DNA from: Bacteroidia bacterium
GTDB taxonomy: Bacteria > Bacteroidota > Bacteroidia > Bacteroidales > VadinHA17
DNA length: 64,000 bases
Direction of reading: 5' to 3'
Assembly: GCA_026391475.1 (NCBI GenBank)
Contig: JAPLED010000123.1
Coordinates: 1-64,000, forward strand
Positions 7,636 through 17,837 of the stretch are shown piece by piece. The notes under the pieces were generated by a model. The model ran no database searches. It saw nothing but the letters and a program-made list of their open reading frames with translations, and was not told the origin of the DNA. The first letter of the stretch is position 1, and each line of letters opens with the position of its first letter. Position numbers and translations under genes: made by a program.

Positions 7636-10437
7636 TTAATGCGCCTCAAACCAGTTGTTGCCGGTACCCCAGTCCACCTTTAAAGGTACGACCAGTTTAA
7701 CTGCATTGGACATTTCATAAAGAACCAGACTCTTAAGCTTTTCAAGTTCTGAAGTCTCTGCTTCAAAGATAAGTTCGTCATGTACCTGCAGAATCATTTT
7801 TGATAAAAATTTTCCTGATTTAATCCTGTCGTGTATTCTGACCATGGCAATCTTTATTATATCTGCCGCACTGCCCTGAATAGGTGCGTTAATTGCGTTT
7901 CTTTCCGCATTTCCTCTTACCACCTGGTTTCGTGAAAGAATATCGGGAAGATATCTTTTACGTCCGAACATAGTTGTAACATACCCAAGATCTCTTGCCT
8001 TCTTAATGCTTTCATCCATGTAAACCTTAACCCCGGGGTAAGAATTGAAATAACCATCGATAAGTTCTTTTGCCTCTTTTCTCCCAATTGTCAGCCTTTC
8101 CGATAGTCCGAAAGATGAAATCCCGTAAATGATGCCAAAATTAGCCGTCTTTGCCCTGCTGCGCATCTCCCGCGTGACATCCTTAATCTCAACTCCGAAT
8201 ATTTTAGCTGCTGTCGCTGCATGAATATCATTTCCCGAAAGAAAATCAGCTATCATGCTTTTATCCTTACTCAGATGTGCCATCAGCCTCAATTCAATCT
8301 GTGAATAGTCGGCCGAAAAGAAAATATGGTCATGTTCCGGGACAAAAGCTTTTCTGATTTCTCTTCCCCGGGCATCTTTAACCGGGATGTTCTGAAGGTT
8401 CGGATTGTTTGAACTAAGCCTGCCGGTTGAGGCAACAGCCTGGTTGAAGGAAGTATGAATTCTTCCGGTCTTCTTATCTACGAGCAGGGGAAGAGCCTCA
8501 ACATAAGTTGATAACAGTTTTTTAAGACCTCTGTATTCCAACACTTTATTGACTATGGGGTGTTTGCTTGTAAGCCGTTGCAATATCTCTTCATTGGTAA
8601 TGAATTGCCGTGTTTTTGTAATCCTTGCATTATCGTCAAGCTTTAGTCTTATAAAAAGAATATCTCCGAGCTGTTTCGGTGAGGAAATATTAAATTCTGT
8701 CCCTGCAAGAGAATAGATCTCCTTTTCAAGCGAAATAATATCGTCGCGGAGGTTTATGGTTATAGCCTTAAGATCCTCCAGGTTCAACTTCACCCCGTTC
8801 CTTTCCATGGTTGCCAGCACACTGATCAGAGGCATTTCAATATTACTCGCAAGATCTCCCAGTCCTTCTGTCAAAATATGAGGTTCAAAGATCTTCTTCA
8901 GTTGAAGTGTTACGTCCGCATCCTCAACTGCATATTCCTTCAGTTTCTCAACCGGCACTGATCTCATATTTTTCTGATTGTACCCCTTTTCTCCAATGAG
9001 CGATTCAATATGTACCGGATTGTACGACAGATATGTTTCAGACAGAAGGTTCATGTTGTGCCTCATGTCGGGCTCCAGCAGGTAATGGGCAATCATTGTG
9101 TCGAACAATGGACCTCTGACTTCAATGCCGTAATTCGCCAGAACCTGGATATCAAATTTCAGATTCTGTCCTATTTTCAGTGTTTCCTGATTTTCAAAAA
9201 CCGGTCTGATAATTTCAAGCAGTGCTTTTGTTTCCTGTTGCGATTCAGGGAAATGAATGAGATATCCCGATCCTTTCTCCCATGAGAATGCCAGAGCAAC
9301 CAGCTCTGCTTCCAGGGCATTTATGCTTGTTGTTTCAGTGTCGAAACAGAACTCTTTAAGCCCCCCGATGGTATTGACTAGTTCTTTAAGGTCTGAATTA
9401 TTTTCAACCAATACGTAATTGTGAGCAACATTTCCTATAGATGCTTTTTCAGCAACAGGGCAACTTGCCTCATCTCCGAAAAGAGAACCCTGAAAAGATT
9501 CTTTCTGAGTAACAAATAATTGTTGTTGTTCCCTGGGTTTTTCTGATTTTTCTATTTCTGCAAAAATCTTAGTAGTAACTCTTTTAAATTCCAGTTCGTT
9601 AAAAAGAACTTTAAGCTTATCAGGGTCAGGCACTTCTAGTTCTAGAGCAGTTTCATTCAATTCTACAGGTACATACTGTTCTATGGTAACCAGCTTTTTC
9701 GAAAATTCAATCTGCTCCCTGTTGTTTTCAATTATCTCTTTTAGTTTTCCCTTCAACTTATCCGTATTTCTGAACAACTCTTCAATACTTCCGTATTCAG
9801 AGATCAGTTTCATAGCGGTTTTTGGTCCAACCCCTGGCGCTCCCGGAATATTATCGGATGTGTCGCCCATAAGGGCAAGAACATCTATGACCTGTTCCGG
9901 ACGCTGCACAGAAAATTCCCTTTTAATATCATCCACCCCCCACAAAATGGATTCATTTCCACTTCTCGATGGTTTTAACATAAATACATTACCTGAGACG
10001 AGTTGTGCAAAATCTTTGTCCGGGGTCATCATATAAGTTGTAAACCCTCGCTCAGAAGCCTTTCGGGCTAATGTACCTATTATATCATCAGCTTCAAATC
10101 CCGGATAATCAATCACTGGAATTTTATATGCCTCAATAAGCCGTTTAATGTAAGGAACTGCCTTTTTAATATCTTCCGGTGTCTCGTCACGGTTAGCTTT
10201 GTATTCCTTAAACATTTCATGCCTGAAGGTCGGTGTCGGAGTATCGAAAACAACAGCGATGTGGGTTGGTTTTTGTTTCTGAAGGACCTCTTCAAGAGTC
10301 AGCAGAAATCCGAATATTGCCGAAGTATTCAGACCTTTTGAGGTTATCCTGGGATTTTTAATGAATGCATAATAAGAACGGAAAATAAGGGCGTAAGCAT
10401 CCAGTAAAAAAAGTTTTTTTGTTTGATTTTCAGGCAT
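7636..10437 (-). CDS. polA: DNA polymerase I
   Basis: 933 aa; 5'-3' exonuclease, 3'-5' exonuclease and PolA motifs (SADYSQIELRLMAHLS, RSRAKTANFGIIYGIS, QVHDELIFE). Confidence 0.98.
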   Translation of the reverse strand: MPENQTKKLFLLDAYALIFRSYYAFIKNPRITSKGLNTSAIFGFLLTLEEVLQKQKPTHIAVVFDTPTPTFRHEMFKEYKANRDETPEDIKKAVPYIKRLIEAYKIPVIDYPGFEADDIIGTLARKASERGFTTYMMTPDKDFAQLVSGNVFMLKPSRSGNESILWGVDDIKREFSVQRPEQVIDVLALMGDTSDNIPGAPGVGPKTAMKLISEYGSIEELFRNTDKLKGKLKEIIENNREQIEFSKKLVTIEQYVPVELNETALELEVPDPDKLKVLFNELEFKRVTTKIFAEIEKSEKPREQQQLFVTQKESFQGSLFGDEASCPVAEKASIGNVAHNYVLVENNSDLKELVNTIGGLKEFCFDTETTSINALEAELVALAFSWEKGSGYLIHFPESQQETKALLEIIRPVFENQETLKIGQNLKFDIQVLANYGIEVRGPLFDTMIAHYLLEPDMRHNMNLLSETYLSYNPVHIESLIGEKGYNQKNMRSVPVEKLKEYAVEDADVTLQLKKIFEPHILTEGLGDLASNIEMPLISVLATMERNGVKLNLEDLKAITINLRDDIISLEKEIYSLAGTEFNISSPKQLGDILFIRLKLDDNARITKTRQFITNEEILQRLTSKHPIVNKVLEYRGLKKLLSTYVEALPLLVDKKTGRIHTSFNQAVASTGRLSSNNPNLQNIPVKDARGREIRKAFVPEHDHIFFSADYSQIELRLMAHLSKDKSMIADFLSGNDIHAATAAKIFGVEIKDVTREMRSRAKTANFGIIYGISSFGLSERLTIGRKEAKELIDGYFNSYPGVKVYMDESIKKARDLGYVTTMFGRKRYLPDILSRNQVVRGNAERNAINAPIQGSAADIIKIAMVRIHDRIKSGKFLSKMILQVHDELIFEAETSELEKLKSLVLYEMSNAVKLVVPLKVDWGTGNNWFEAH

Positions 10438-10443
10438 ATCTAA

Positions 10444-10896
10444 TTATTCGTTATCAGAAGCATACCATTCGGCAAATGAAGTGGCTGTTTCATAGAGTTT
10501 AAGGTTATGAAGTTTTATTCCGGGTGGCAGGAGACTGGTGATCCTTCCGGCAAAATCCGAAACGAGGTTTTCACAGGTTGGTTGATAATCAACCAGAACT
10601 GTATTTCCAAACATCTTTGTAAACATCTCCGTTTTTCCCTTATCAAACCGTCTGCTAACCACTACAGCATGATCAAAAACAGTTATAATCTCCTTTTTTA
10701 CAATGCTTTTTAAATCCGTAAAATCTATTACCATTCCATTCTTCGGATTTCCGGGTTCGTCAACCGGAACGCCGGAAAGTGTCACAAAAAGGCGATATGA
10801 ATGACCATGAACATTTCTGCACGGTCCGTCATAATTCCAAAGTGCATGGGCCATTTCAAAAGTGAATTCCTTTGTTACTCTTATTACTGAAGCCAT
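10444..10896 (-). CDS. queD: 6-carboxytetrahydropterin synthase
   Basis: QueD/PTPS motifs: FEMAHALWNYDGPCRNVHGHSYRL, DFTDLK, HNLKLYETATSFAEW. Confidence 0.93.
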   Translation of the reverse strand: MASVIRVTKEFTFEMAHALWNYDGPCRNVHGHSYRLFVTLSGVPVDEPGNPKNGMVIDFTDLKSIVKKEIITVFDHAVVVSRRFDKGKTEMFTKMFGNTVLVDYQPTCENLVSDFAGRITSLLPPGIKLHNLKLYETATSFAEWYASDNE

Positions 10897-11062
10897 GGTT
10901 TCTTTATTAAAAAATAATTTACAAAAATAACCATTCCGTCCGATAAAGGGTTAATGTTTTATCCTGCTTTTGCAATATTCAGCTAATATATATAACGATT
11001 AAGCCCAGGAAAGCAATAATTCCGTAACTTTGCATTTTATAATTGGCTTTACAATAGGTATT

Positions 11063-12709
11063 ATGGAAGAAAATAGTATCAGGTTAACTTTCCCTGCAAT
11101 GTTCAATGAAACATTACGAAAGTTCGGAAAGCATAATGCTTATGCGTTTGTAGGAGAAGACCCCAAGAGCTATGAAACAGTCAATAAGGAGATTAGGGCT
11201 TTAATTGCTTTCCTTGAAAAGAATGGAATCTGCCCGGGCGATAAAGTGGCGATCCTGAGTTCCAATATGCCTAACTGGGGTGTAGCTTTCTTTTCTATTA
11301 CTTTTATGGGCGCTGTTGTTGTGCCAATTCTACCTGATTTTTCGAATATTGAGGTTGGGAATGTTCTTGAGCATTCCGGGGTCAAAGCTATTTTTATATC
11401 CACCTCATTATTGCAGAGAATTGAAGGATTTAAATCCGAAGATCTTAAAACAGGAATTCTCATAGAGGATTTTTCGCTGATCTTTTCTGAAAAGGGTTCT
11501 TCTGGATATGATGCATCAGCTCTTCCTGTCAAAAACTATGAAATTGAAGAAGAAGATCTCGCATCAATAATTTATACATCAGGTACAACAGGCCGGTCTA
11601 AGGGAGTTATGTTGACCCACAAGAATATCTCTTTTAATGCACTGAAAGGCAGAAAGTTACAGCCAATTGACGAGAATGATCGCTTTTTGTCTGTTCTGCC
11701 ATTGTCACACACTTATGAGAATACACTCGGGTTAATTTTGCCGATGCTCTGCGGTTCGTGTGTCTATTATCTGAGAAAGCCGCCAACGCCGGCAGTTCTT
11801 GTTCCTGCTATGGCTGAAATAAAACCTACATTAATGCTAACTGTTCCTCTTATAATTGAAAAAATATATTTTAACAAAATTATGCCGGCATTTAGGGATA
11901 AACTGATACTTAAGCTTCTTTATAAAATTCCGTTCCTCAGAAAAAAACTGAATGAGGCTGCCGGGAAGAAACTTATGAAAACATTTGGAGGTGAACTAAA
12001 ATTTTATGGTATTGGTGGCGCCAAACTCAATAAAACAGTTGAGAAATTCCTAATCGAAGCCAAATTCCCTTATGCAATTGGCTATGGCCTTACAGAAACA
12101 TCCCCTCTCCTTGCCGGCTCTAATCCTCAAAAAGCTGTATATGAGTCAACCGGCCCTGCAATAGAAGGCATTGAACTTATTATAAATAACCCTGACAAAA
12201 AAACCGGGGAAGGGGAAATATGGGCAAAAGGACTAAATGTTATGAAGGGTTATTATAAAGAGCCTGAAATGACAAAAGAAGTCTTAACTCCCGACGGCTG
12301 GTTCAAAACCGGGGACCTTGGAACACTCGACAGTAACAATAACCTTTACATAAAAGGGAGATTAAAAAATATGATCGTTGGTGCCAGCGGAGAGAATATT
12401 TATCCTGAGGAGATTGAATCAATTATCAACAACTTCCGTTTTGTTGTGGAATCGCTTGTTGTCCAGCAAAAAGGAAAACTTGTTGCCCTGGTTCACATTA
12501 ATATGGATGAGCTTGAAAAAAAATATCAAAGTATTAAACAAGATATGACAAGGCAGGTTGAAGATAAAGTTGATGAGGTTCTGAATGAATTACAGGAGTA
12601 CGTGAACTCGCAGGTTAACAAATTCAGCCAGATTCAAAAAGTTGTACTTCATCCTGATCCTTTTCAGAAAACAGCGACACTGAAAATTAAGAGATTTCTG
12701 TACACATAG
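11063..12709 (+). CDS. AMP-dependent synthetase / long-chain acyl-CoA ligase
   Basis: YTSGTTGRSKGVMLTHKNI, GYGLTETSPLLAG, GWFKTGDLG, KGRLKNMIVGASGENIYPEEIE; ORF opens at 11030, first good start about 11063. Confidence 0.93.
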   Translation: MEENSIRLTFPAMFNETLRKFGKHNAYAFVGEDPKSYETVNKEIRALIAFLEKNGICPGDKVAILSSNMPNWGVAFFSITFMGAVVVPILPDFSNIEVGNVLEHSGVKAIFISTSLLQRIEGFKSEDLKTGILIEDFSLIFSEKGSSGYDASALPVKNYEIEEEDLASIIYTSGTTGRSKGVMLTHKNISFNALKGRKLQPIDENDRFLSVLPLSHTYENTLGLILPMLCGSCVYYLRKPPTPAVLVPAMAEIKPTLMLTVPLIIEKIYFNKIMPAFRDKLILKLLYKIPFLRKKLNEAAGKKLMKTFGGELKFYGIGGAKLNKTVEKFLIEAKFPYAIGYGLTETSPLLAGSNPQKAVYESTGPAIEGIELIINNPDKKTGEGEIWAKGLNVMKGYYKEPEMTKEVLTPDGWFKTGDLGTLDSNNNLYIKGRLKNMIVGASGENIYPEEIESIINNFRFVVESLVVQQKGKLVALVHINMDELEKKYQSIKQDMTRQVEDKVDEVLNELQEYVNSQVNKFSQIQKVVLHPDPFQKTATLKIKRFLYT

Positions 12710-12715
12710 AATATT

Positions 12716-12816
12716 GCCTCACCCTATATCTCTCTCCTTCAGGAGAGGAACTAATATGTTGATCTTAAACACAATAAGCCCCTTCTCTTTCAGGAGAAGG
12801 GGGAATGGGGATGAGG
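12716..12816. repeat. MITE-like inverted repeat
   Basis: CCTCACCCTATATCTCTCTCCTTCAGGAGAGGA ... CCCCTTCTCTTTCAGGAGAAGGGGGAATGGGGATGAGG; the ends are imperfect inverted copies. Confidence 0.65.
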
Positions 12817-12868
12817 TAATTTTTTAATATCTTTGTCGTTTAATTTTTAAAATTTAACTGATAGCTAT

Positions 12869-13684
12869 ATGAAAAGACTATTCTCTTTTACTATGATACT
12901 TTTTCTCTCTGCCTGTTTAATTATCAGCTGCAAAAAGAATAATGGAGAGCCTCCGGTTTTGCCTGCACAGGAATCTATGATAATTGATTTCAGCAATTTC
13001 GCAACGCAGAAAAAGTCCGCTGATCTGTTATCTGACCAGAAAGGCACTGAAAATAGCAACTGGGATTTTGCTGCAACAGTTGCAGGGGTGTGGAATTTGA
13101 TCATTAATACCACCCTTGCTGTTCCTGTTACATCTTTTAAACTGGCGGTTGACCAGGATCCGGTATTTATATCTGAAAAAACATGGCAATGGAGCTATAA
13201 TTTCAGTGTTGCTAGTGTTGATTACAAAGCAAGACTTACAGGGCAGATCAGAACCAGTGATGTTTTATGGAAAATGTATATAACCAAAGAAGGGACTGGC
13301 GGTTTTGCAGAGTTTGTCTGGTTTGAAGGAACATCCAAACCTGACGGGGCGGGCGGGCAATGGATACTCAATCAGAGTTCCCAATTTCCTGAAGCCTTGC
13401 TTCAGATTGACTGGACAAAAACAGGTACATCAATTAGCAGTATAAAATATACAATTGTGAAAAACCTTGACCCTCTTAAAACCAGTTATATTGAATACGG
13501 ATTAACAACCAGCCCTATGAACGCCTATTATACCGTTCATTATTACAATAGCGTGACGTTTTCTGATGTAAATATAGAATGGAATACAGCTACACATAAT
13601 GGCAGAGTTAAATGTTTAGATTACCTGGGAGACAATAAATGGTATTGCTGGAATGAACAGAAAATCAATATTACATGTCCTTAA
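12869..13684 (+). CDS. uncharacterised lipoprotein
   Basis: Signal peptide with lipobox (LSACLIISCKKN); no family recognised. Confidence 0.75.
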   Translation: MKRLFSFTMILFLSACLIISCKKNNGEPPVLPAQESMIIDFSNFATQKKSADLLSDQKGTENSNWDFAATVAGVWNLIINTTLAVPVTSFKLAVDQDPVFISEKTWQWSYNFSVASVDYKARLTGQIRTSDVLWKMYITKEGTGGFAEFVWFEGTSKPDGAGGQWILNQSSQFPEALLQIDWTKTGTSISSIKYTIVKNLDPLKTSYIEYGLTTSPMNAYYTVHYYNSVTFSDVNIEWNTATHNGRVKCLDYLGDNKWYCWNEQKINITCP

Positions 13685-13700
13685 TAGTAAATTGATAATC

Positions 13701-13739
13701 ATATAAATAAATCCCGGAATTACCGGGATTTATTTATAT
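13701..13739. terminator. perfect 17-bp stem hairpin, putative transcription terminator
   Basis: ATATAAATAAATCCCGG-AATTA-CCGGGATTTATTTATAT between the 12869 CDS and lspA. Confidence 0.75.
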
Positions 13740-13844
13740 TCTGTTTCAACTCCTGCAACACTTTTTTAAACCCGGTATTTACCGGTATATTAAGGGGATC
13801 AATTTTTTTACTATTTTGCGCCCCTGAATTTTAACCAGACCAAA

Positions 13845-14453
13845 ATGTCATTAGGAAAAAAGTCCGTTCTGTTAATACTGCTGATCCTGTTTGTTGACCA
13901 GGTTCTGAAAATCTGGGTCAAAACCCATATGGAAATCGGACAGGAAATACATCTGTTCGGTAATTGGGGAATTCTTCATTTCATAGAAAATTACGGAATG
14001 GCCTTCGGGATGGAGATGGGAGGAAAGGCTGGCAAGGTCATTTTAAGTATCTTCAGAATTATTGCAATTTTCGGTATCGGCTGGTTTCTTTCTTCCCTTA
14101 TTAACAAAAAGGCAAGCTTAGGACTGATTCTTGCGGTCAGTGCCATTATGGCCGGAGCTATCGGTAACATCATCGACAGTGCATTTTATGGCATTATCTT
14201 CAGCGAAAGCTTTAATCAGCCCGCTGTGTTGTTTCCTCCTGAAGGTGGATATTCTTCTTTCCTGCATGGAAAAGTAGTTGATATGTTCTACTTCCCTTTA
14301 ATAAACACACACTGGCCTGATTGGTCACCAATTAAGCCGGGGGAATCATTTGTGTTTTTCAGACCGGTTTTTAATATTGCCGATTCAGCAATAACCTGTG
14401 GGGTAATATCAATAATATTATTTCAGAAGAGAATGTTCAGGAATCTTTCCTGA
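13845..14453 (+). CDS. lspA: lipoprotein signal peptidase
   Basis: LspA motifs: FVDQVLKIWVKTHM, FIENYGMAFGM, GNIIDSAFYG, VVDMFYFPL, FNIADSAI. Confidence 0.95.
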   Translation: MSLGKKSVLLILLILFVDQVLKIWVKTHMEIGQEIHLFGNWGILHFIENYGMAFGMEMGGKAGKVILSIFRIIAIFGIGWFLSSLINKKASLGLILAVSAIMAGAIGNIIDSAFYGIIFSESFNQPAVLFPPEGGYSSFLHGKVVDMFYFPLINTHWPDWSPIKPGESFVFFRPVFNIADSAITCGVISIILFQKRMFRNLS

Positions 14454-14482
14454 TCCCTTTAATGCTGAATAGAAGTCTGGTT

Positions 14483-14782
14483 CTATTGCTGACAACAGCT
14501 TCTGACACAGTCCAATACTGTTTTCAGGTTTTCGTGCTTCAGAAAGTACCAGGTATTCTTTCCTTCCCTTTTTGAAGCCAACACTCCCCTGTCCTTTAGA
14601 ATTCCAAGATGATGCGATGCCGTTGATTGTTCTATTCCGAGCTGCTTATGAATTTCAGTAACCGTTCTTTTCCCCCCGTCTTCCAGACACCCGATAATTG
14701 ATATACGAATCGGATGTGCTATTGCTTTCAGCATATTTGCCGCTCTTTCAAGACTTTCCGGATTAAGCTCTTTAAATTCCAT
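14483..14782 (-). CDS. ArsR-family winged-helix regulator
   Basis: ANMLKAIAHPIRISIIGCLEDGGKRTVTEIHKQLGIEQSTASHHLGILKDRGVLASKREGKNTWY. Confidence 0.92.
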   Translation of the reverse strand: MEFKELNPESLERAANMLKAIAHPIRISIIGCLEDGGKRTVTEIHKQLGIEQSTASHHLGILKDRGVLASKREGKNTWYFLKHENLKTVLDCVRSCCQQ

Positions 14783-14915
14783 TCTTTACACATTTCGTTA
14801 GGTAAATATATACAAATATGTTGATATGATGAATGTTGACCTTAATATGTAGGAAATCAACCAATAGTTTATCTCGAACTACTGATTTTACTATATTTGA
14901 ACGAAATAAATTATT

Positions 14916-15890
14916 ATGCCCGTTCTCTCTAGAATAAAAAGACCCGTTGAAAAGGAGATGGCTGAATTTGAAGCCTACTTCAGCAAAACTATGCGTAGTG
15001 AGATTCCTTTATTAAATATAATCCTTAACTATATTCTTCGTCGTAAGGGAAAACAGATGAGGCCTTTGCTGGTCTTTCTTACAGCGAGACTTAATGGAGT
15101 AATAGCAGAATCAACTTTTGTTGCTGCTACGTTTATTGAGCTTCTTCATACTGCATCTCTGGTTCATGATGATGTGGTTGACGATGCACATGAAAGACGC
15201 GGTGCTTTATCTATAAACGCCCTTTGGAATTCTAAAATTGCGGTCCTGGTCGGTGATTATATGCTGTCGAAAGGAATGCTGATAAGTGTTGAAAAGAATC
15301 GTTTCGACATGCTTGAAATTGTCTCGGAGGCAGTAAAATCAATGAGCGAAGGTGAGTTACTTCAATTACAAAAGGCCAGAAAACTTAATATCACGGAGGA
15401 AGATTATTTTAAGATCATAAGCCGCAAAACAGCGGCATTAGTTTCTGCATGCACGGCATGTGGAGCAAGATCTGTAACAGATGATCCTGAGACAATCCGG
15501 TTAATGAAAGACTTCGGAGAAAACATTGGTATTGCCTTCCAGATCAGAGATGATCTTCTTGATTATGAAGGAACCGGATTAACCGGAAAAACAGTCGGAA
15601 ACGATATAAAAGAAAAAAAGATAACACTTCCTTTAATACATGCATTAGAGCAATCAGCAAATTCAAAAAAGAGACATATTCTCGGCATTGTAAAAAACTG
15701 GAAAAAAACAAAAACTGATATTAACGAAGTAATCAGCTTTGTTTCAGATAATGGAGGAATGGAATATGCCGGACTTAAAATGAATCAATATCGGGATAAG
15801 GCTCTTGCAATACTTGATTCTTACCCCGATTCCGATGTTAAAGACTCCCTTAAGGAGTTCGTTTATTATACGACATCACGGAAAAAATAG
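14916..15890 (+). CDS. polyprenyl diphosphate synthase
   Basis: LLHTASLVHDDVVDDAHERRG and FQIRDDLLDY aspartate-rich motifs. Confidence 0.95.
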   Translation: MPVLSRIKRPVEKEMAEFEAYFSKTMRSEIPLLNIILNYILRRKGKQMRPLLVFLTARLNGVIAESTFVAATFIELLHTASLVHDDVVDDAHERRGALSINALWNSKIAVLVGDYMLSKGMLISVEKNRFDMLEIVSEAVKSMSEGELLQLQKARKLNITEEDYFKIISRKTAALVSACTACGARSVTDDPETIRLMKDFGENIGIAFQIRDDLLDYEGTGLTGKTVGNDIKEKKITLPLIHALEQSANSKKRHILGIVKNWKKTKTDINEVISFVSDNGGMEYAGLKMNQYRDKALAILDSYPDSDVKDSLKEFVYYTTSRKK

Positions 15891-15933
15891 GCACTTCTTT
15901 GCGGTTCCGGAAAAGGGCTGGTTTATAATAATC

Positions 15934-17220
15934 TCATGCCGCTGCTTCCAGATTAATTTTGGCAACTTTTTCTATATCCCTGGTATAGTGCCTTGAACCC
16001 AGATAAAATAAAAGAGCACCTGCAAAAAGAACAAACGGAAGAAAAGCAAAAGCAGTTTTTATATTAGTAAGATCATAGATTCTTCCAACAACGACCGGAG
16101 CAATCGACGAACCTAGTAGGTTTTGAACAATTACAGCAACTGCATACGACATTGCACGGAGACCAGGATGGATAACATCCTGTGTAACAGAAGCTGCTCC
16201 TGAAATAAACGACATAATCAATACTCCCATAATAAGCAGAAGAATAAATTGAATTGTCCCTTTGAATAAATAGAGTGCAGCAAATAGAAAAACAGATGTA
16301 AGCAGTGTTGAAATAGTGGGAAACAGTAATCTCGCCCGGGGTTGTGTTTTTCTCCACCTGTCAGTCAGAAAACCACCTAACGGAGCACCCACTATTGCAA
16401 GTATCATTACAGCGCTGGCAAGAGTACCTGCTTTATCCTGTGCCAAACCGCGTTCGATTTGAAAATATGTTGATAACCAGGTTATAAGAGATGTTGTAAC
16501 AAAAACAACAGTTGCCATTCCAAAATAGGTGAAAATCAATGATGGCTTCGTAATGAACTCCTGGAAAATATCTTTTGCTTTCATTTTCACTTTATTGTTC
16601 ATTTTGTCGACAAAGGAAAGATCAACTGTTTTATAATCTTTAACAAAAAGAAACAAAATTGCCACAATCAGCCCCGGAAATGCAACAATTCCAAATGCAT
16701 GTTTCCATCCAAGTTTAAGAGCTATTATACCTCCCAACAGAACCCCAATGGCGGTACCCAGGGGTATTGAAGCATTCCAGAGACCCATCATTTTCGATCT
16801 TTTTTCCAGAGGATACAAACCCGCGATCAGTGCACTACCTCCGGGAGCATAGCCGGCTTCACCAACACCAATCAGAAGGCGAGCCATAAATAACTGAGCA
16901 AAGTTTCCTGTAAGAGCACATAATGCGGTTGCCATACTCCACAAAATAGCCATAATACCTATTGTTTTGCTTCTGCTCCATCGGTCAATCAGGATCGAAA
17001 CCGGAAAAGTCAGAAGAACGATGGCCCAATAAACCGCTGAAACAAGTAACCCGCTCTGCATATGAGATATACCCCAGTCTTTTTCAATTGAGGTAAACAT
17101 AGATGTAATAATCATTCTGTCGATATAATCAAACATATACAACAGGAACAGTAACATAAAAACATAATTAGAGTAACCTTTTGAAAACAGGTACCCGCTG
17201 CGGTCCTCCGGTTTTTTCAT
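15934..17220 (-). CDS. MFS transporter
   Basis: 12-TM MFS protein; DYIDRMIITSMFTSIEKDWGIS, LIGVGEAGYAPGGSALI. Confidence 0.9.
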   Translation of the reverse strand: MKKPEDRSGYLFSKGYSNYVFMLLFLLYMFDYIDRMIITSMFTSIEKDWGISHMQSGLLVSAVYWAIVLLTFPVSILIDRWSRSKTIGIMAILWSMATALCALTGNFAQLFMARLLIGVGEAGYAPGGSALIAGLYPLEKRSKMMGLWNASIPLGTAIGVLLGGIIALKLGWKHAFGIVAFPGLIVAILFLFVKDYKTVDLSFVDKMNNKVKMKAKDIFQEFITKPSLIFTYFGMATVVFVTTSLITWLSTYFQIERGLAQDKAGTLASAVMILAIVGAPLGGFLTDRWRKTQPRARLLFPTISTLLTSVFLFAALYLFKGTIQFILLLIMGVLIMSFISGAASVTQDVIHPGLRAMSYAVAVIVQNLLGSSIAPVVVGRIYDLTNIKTAFAFLPFVLFAGALLFYLGSRHYTRDIEKVAKINLEAAA

Positions 17221-17396
17221 TATGATCTGTTATTGATTAAACCCCAAGACCAAGTAAATAAAAATAAATGTCAGTTGGGTTTTTTATTGTATTTTTAAGT
17301 CTTTATACTTACTGAACAAGAAGTTTTAAAAAATTCTTTGGCCGTTTTCCAAAATAGTTCAGGTTTTATTTTCAAATTTGTTTTTTTTAATTCTCA

Positions 17397-17804
17397 ATGA
17401 CAGAAACTAATCATCAATACAGTCTTGAATTTGTTGTACGGGATTACGAATGCGATCTTCAGGGCGTAGTAAATAATGCTAATTATCAACACTATCTTGA
17501 ACATGCAAGACATGAGTTTCTGATTTCAAAAGGAGTTAGTTTCGTTCGGCTTCACGAGGAGGGTATTGATCTTATTGTTACTAAAGTCGAAATTGATTAT
17601 AAATATCCCCTTAAAAGCCGGGATAAATTTATTGTCAGACTGAATATTCAAAGAGAAGGAAATGCGAGGCTGGTTTTCAATCAGGATATCTACAGGATAC
17701 CTGATGAAAAGCATGTTGTCCATGCAAAAATAACCGGCGTGGCAACAAAGAAAGGCCGACCCGTACCTCCCGGAAAACTTGTTGAACAGTTAGGATTGGA
17801 ATAA
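17397..17804 (+). CDS. acyl-CoA thioesterase (4HBT/YbgC-like)
   Basis: VRDYECDLQGVVNNANYQHYLEHARHEFL hot-dog-fold signature. Confidence 0.9.
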   Translation: MTETNHQYSLEFVVRDYECDLQGVVNNANYQHYLEHARHEFLISKGVSFVRLHEEGIDLIVTKVEIDYKYPLKSRDKFIVRLNIQREGNARLVFNQDIYRIPDEKHVVHAKITGVATKKGRPVPPGKLVEQLGLE

Positions 17805-17837
17805 GGAAATTGATAAATATTGTATAATTTTAAACAT

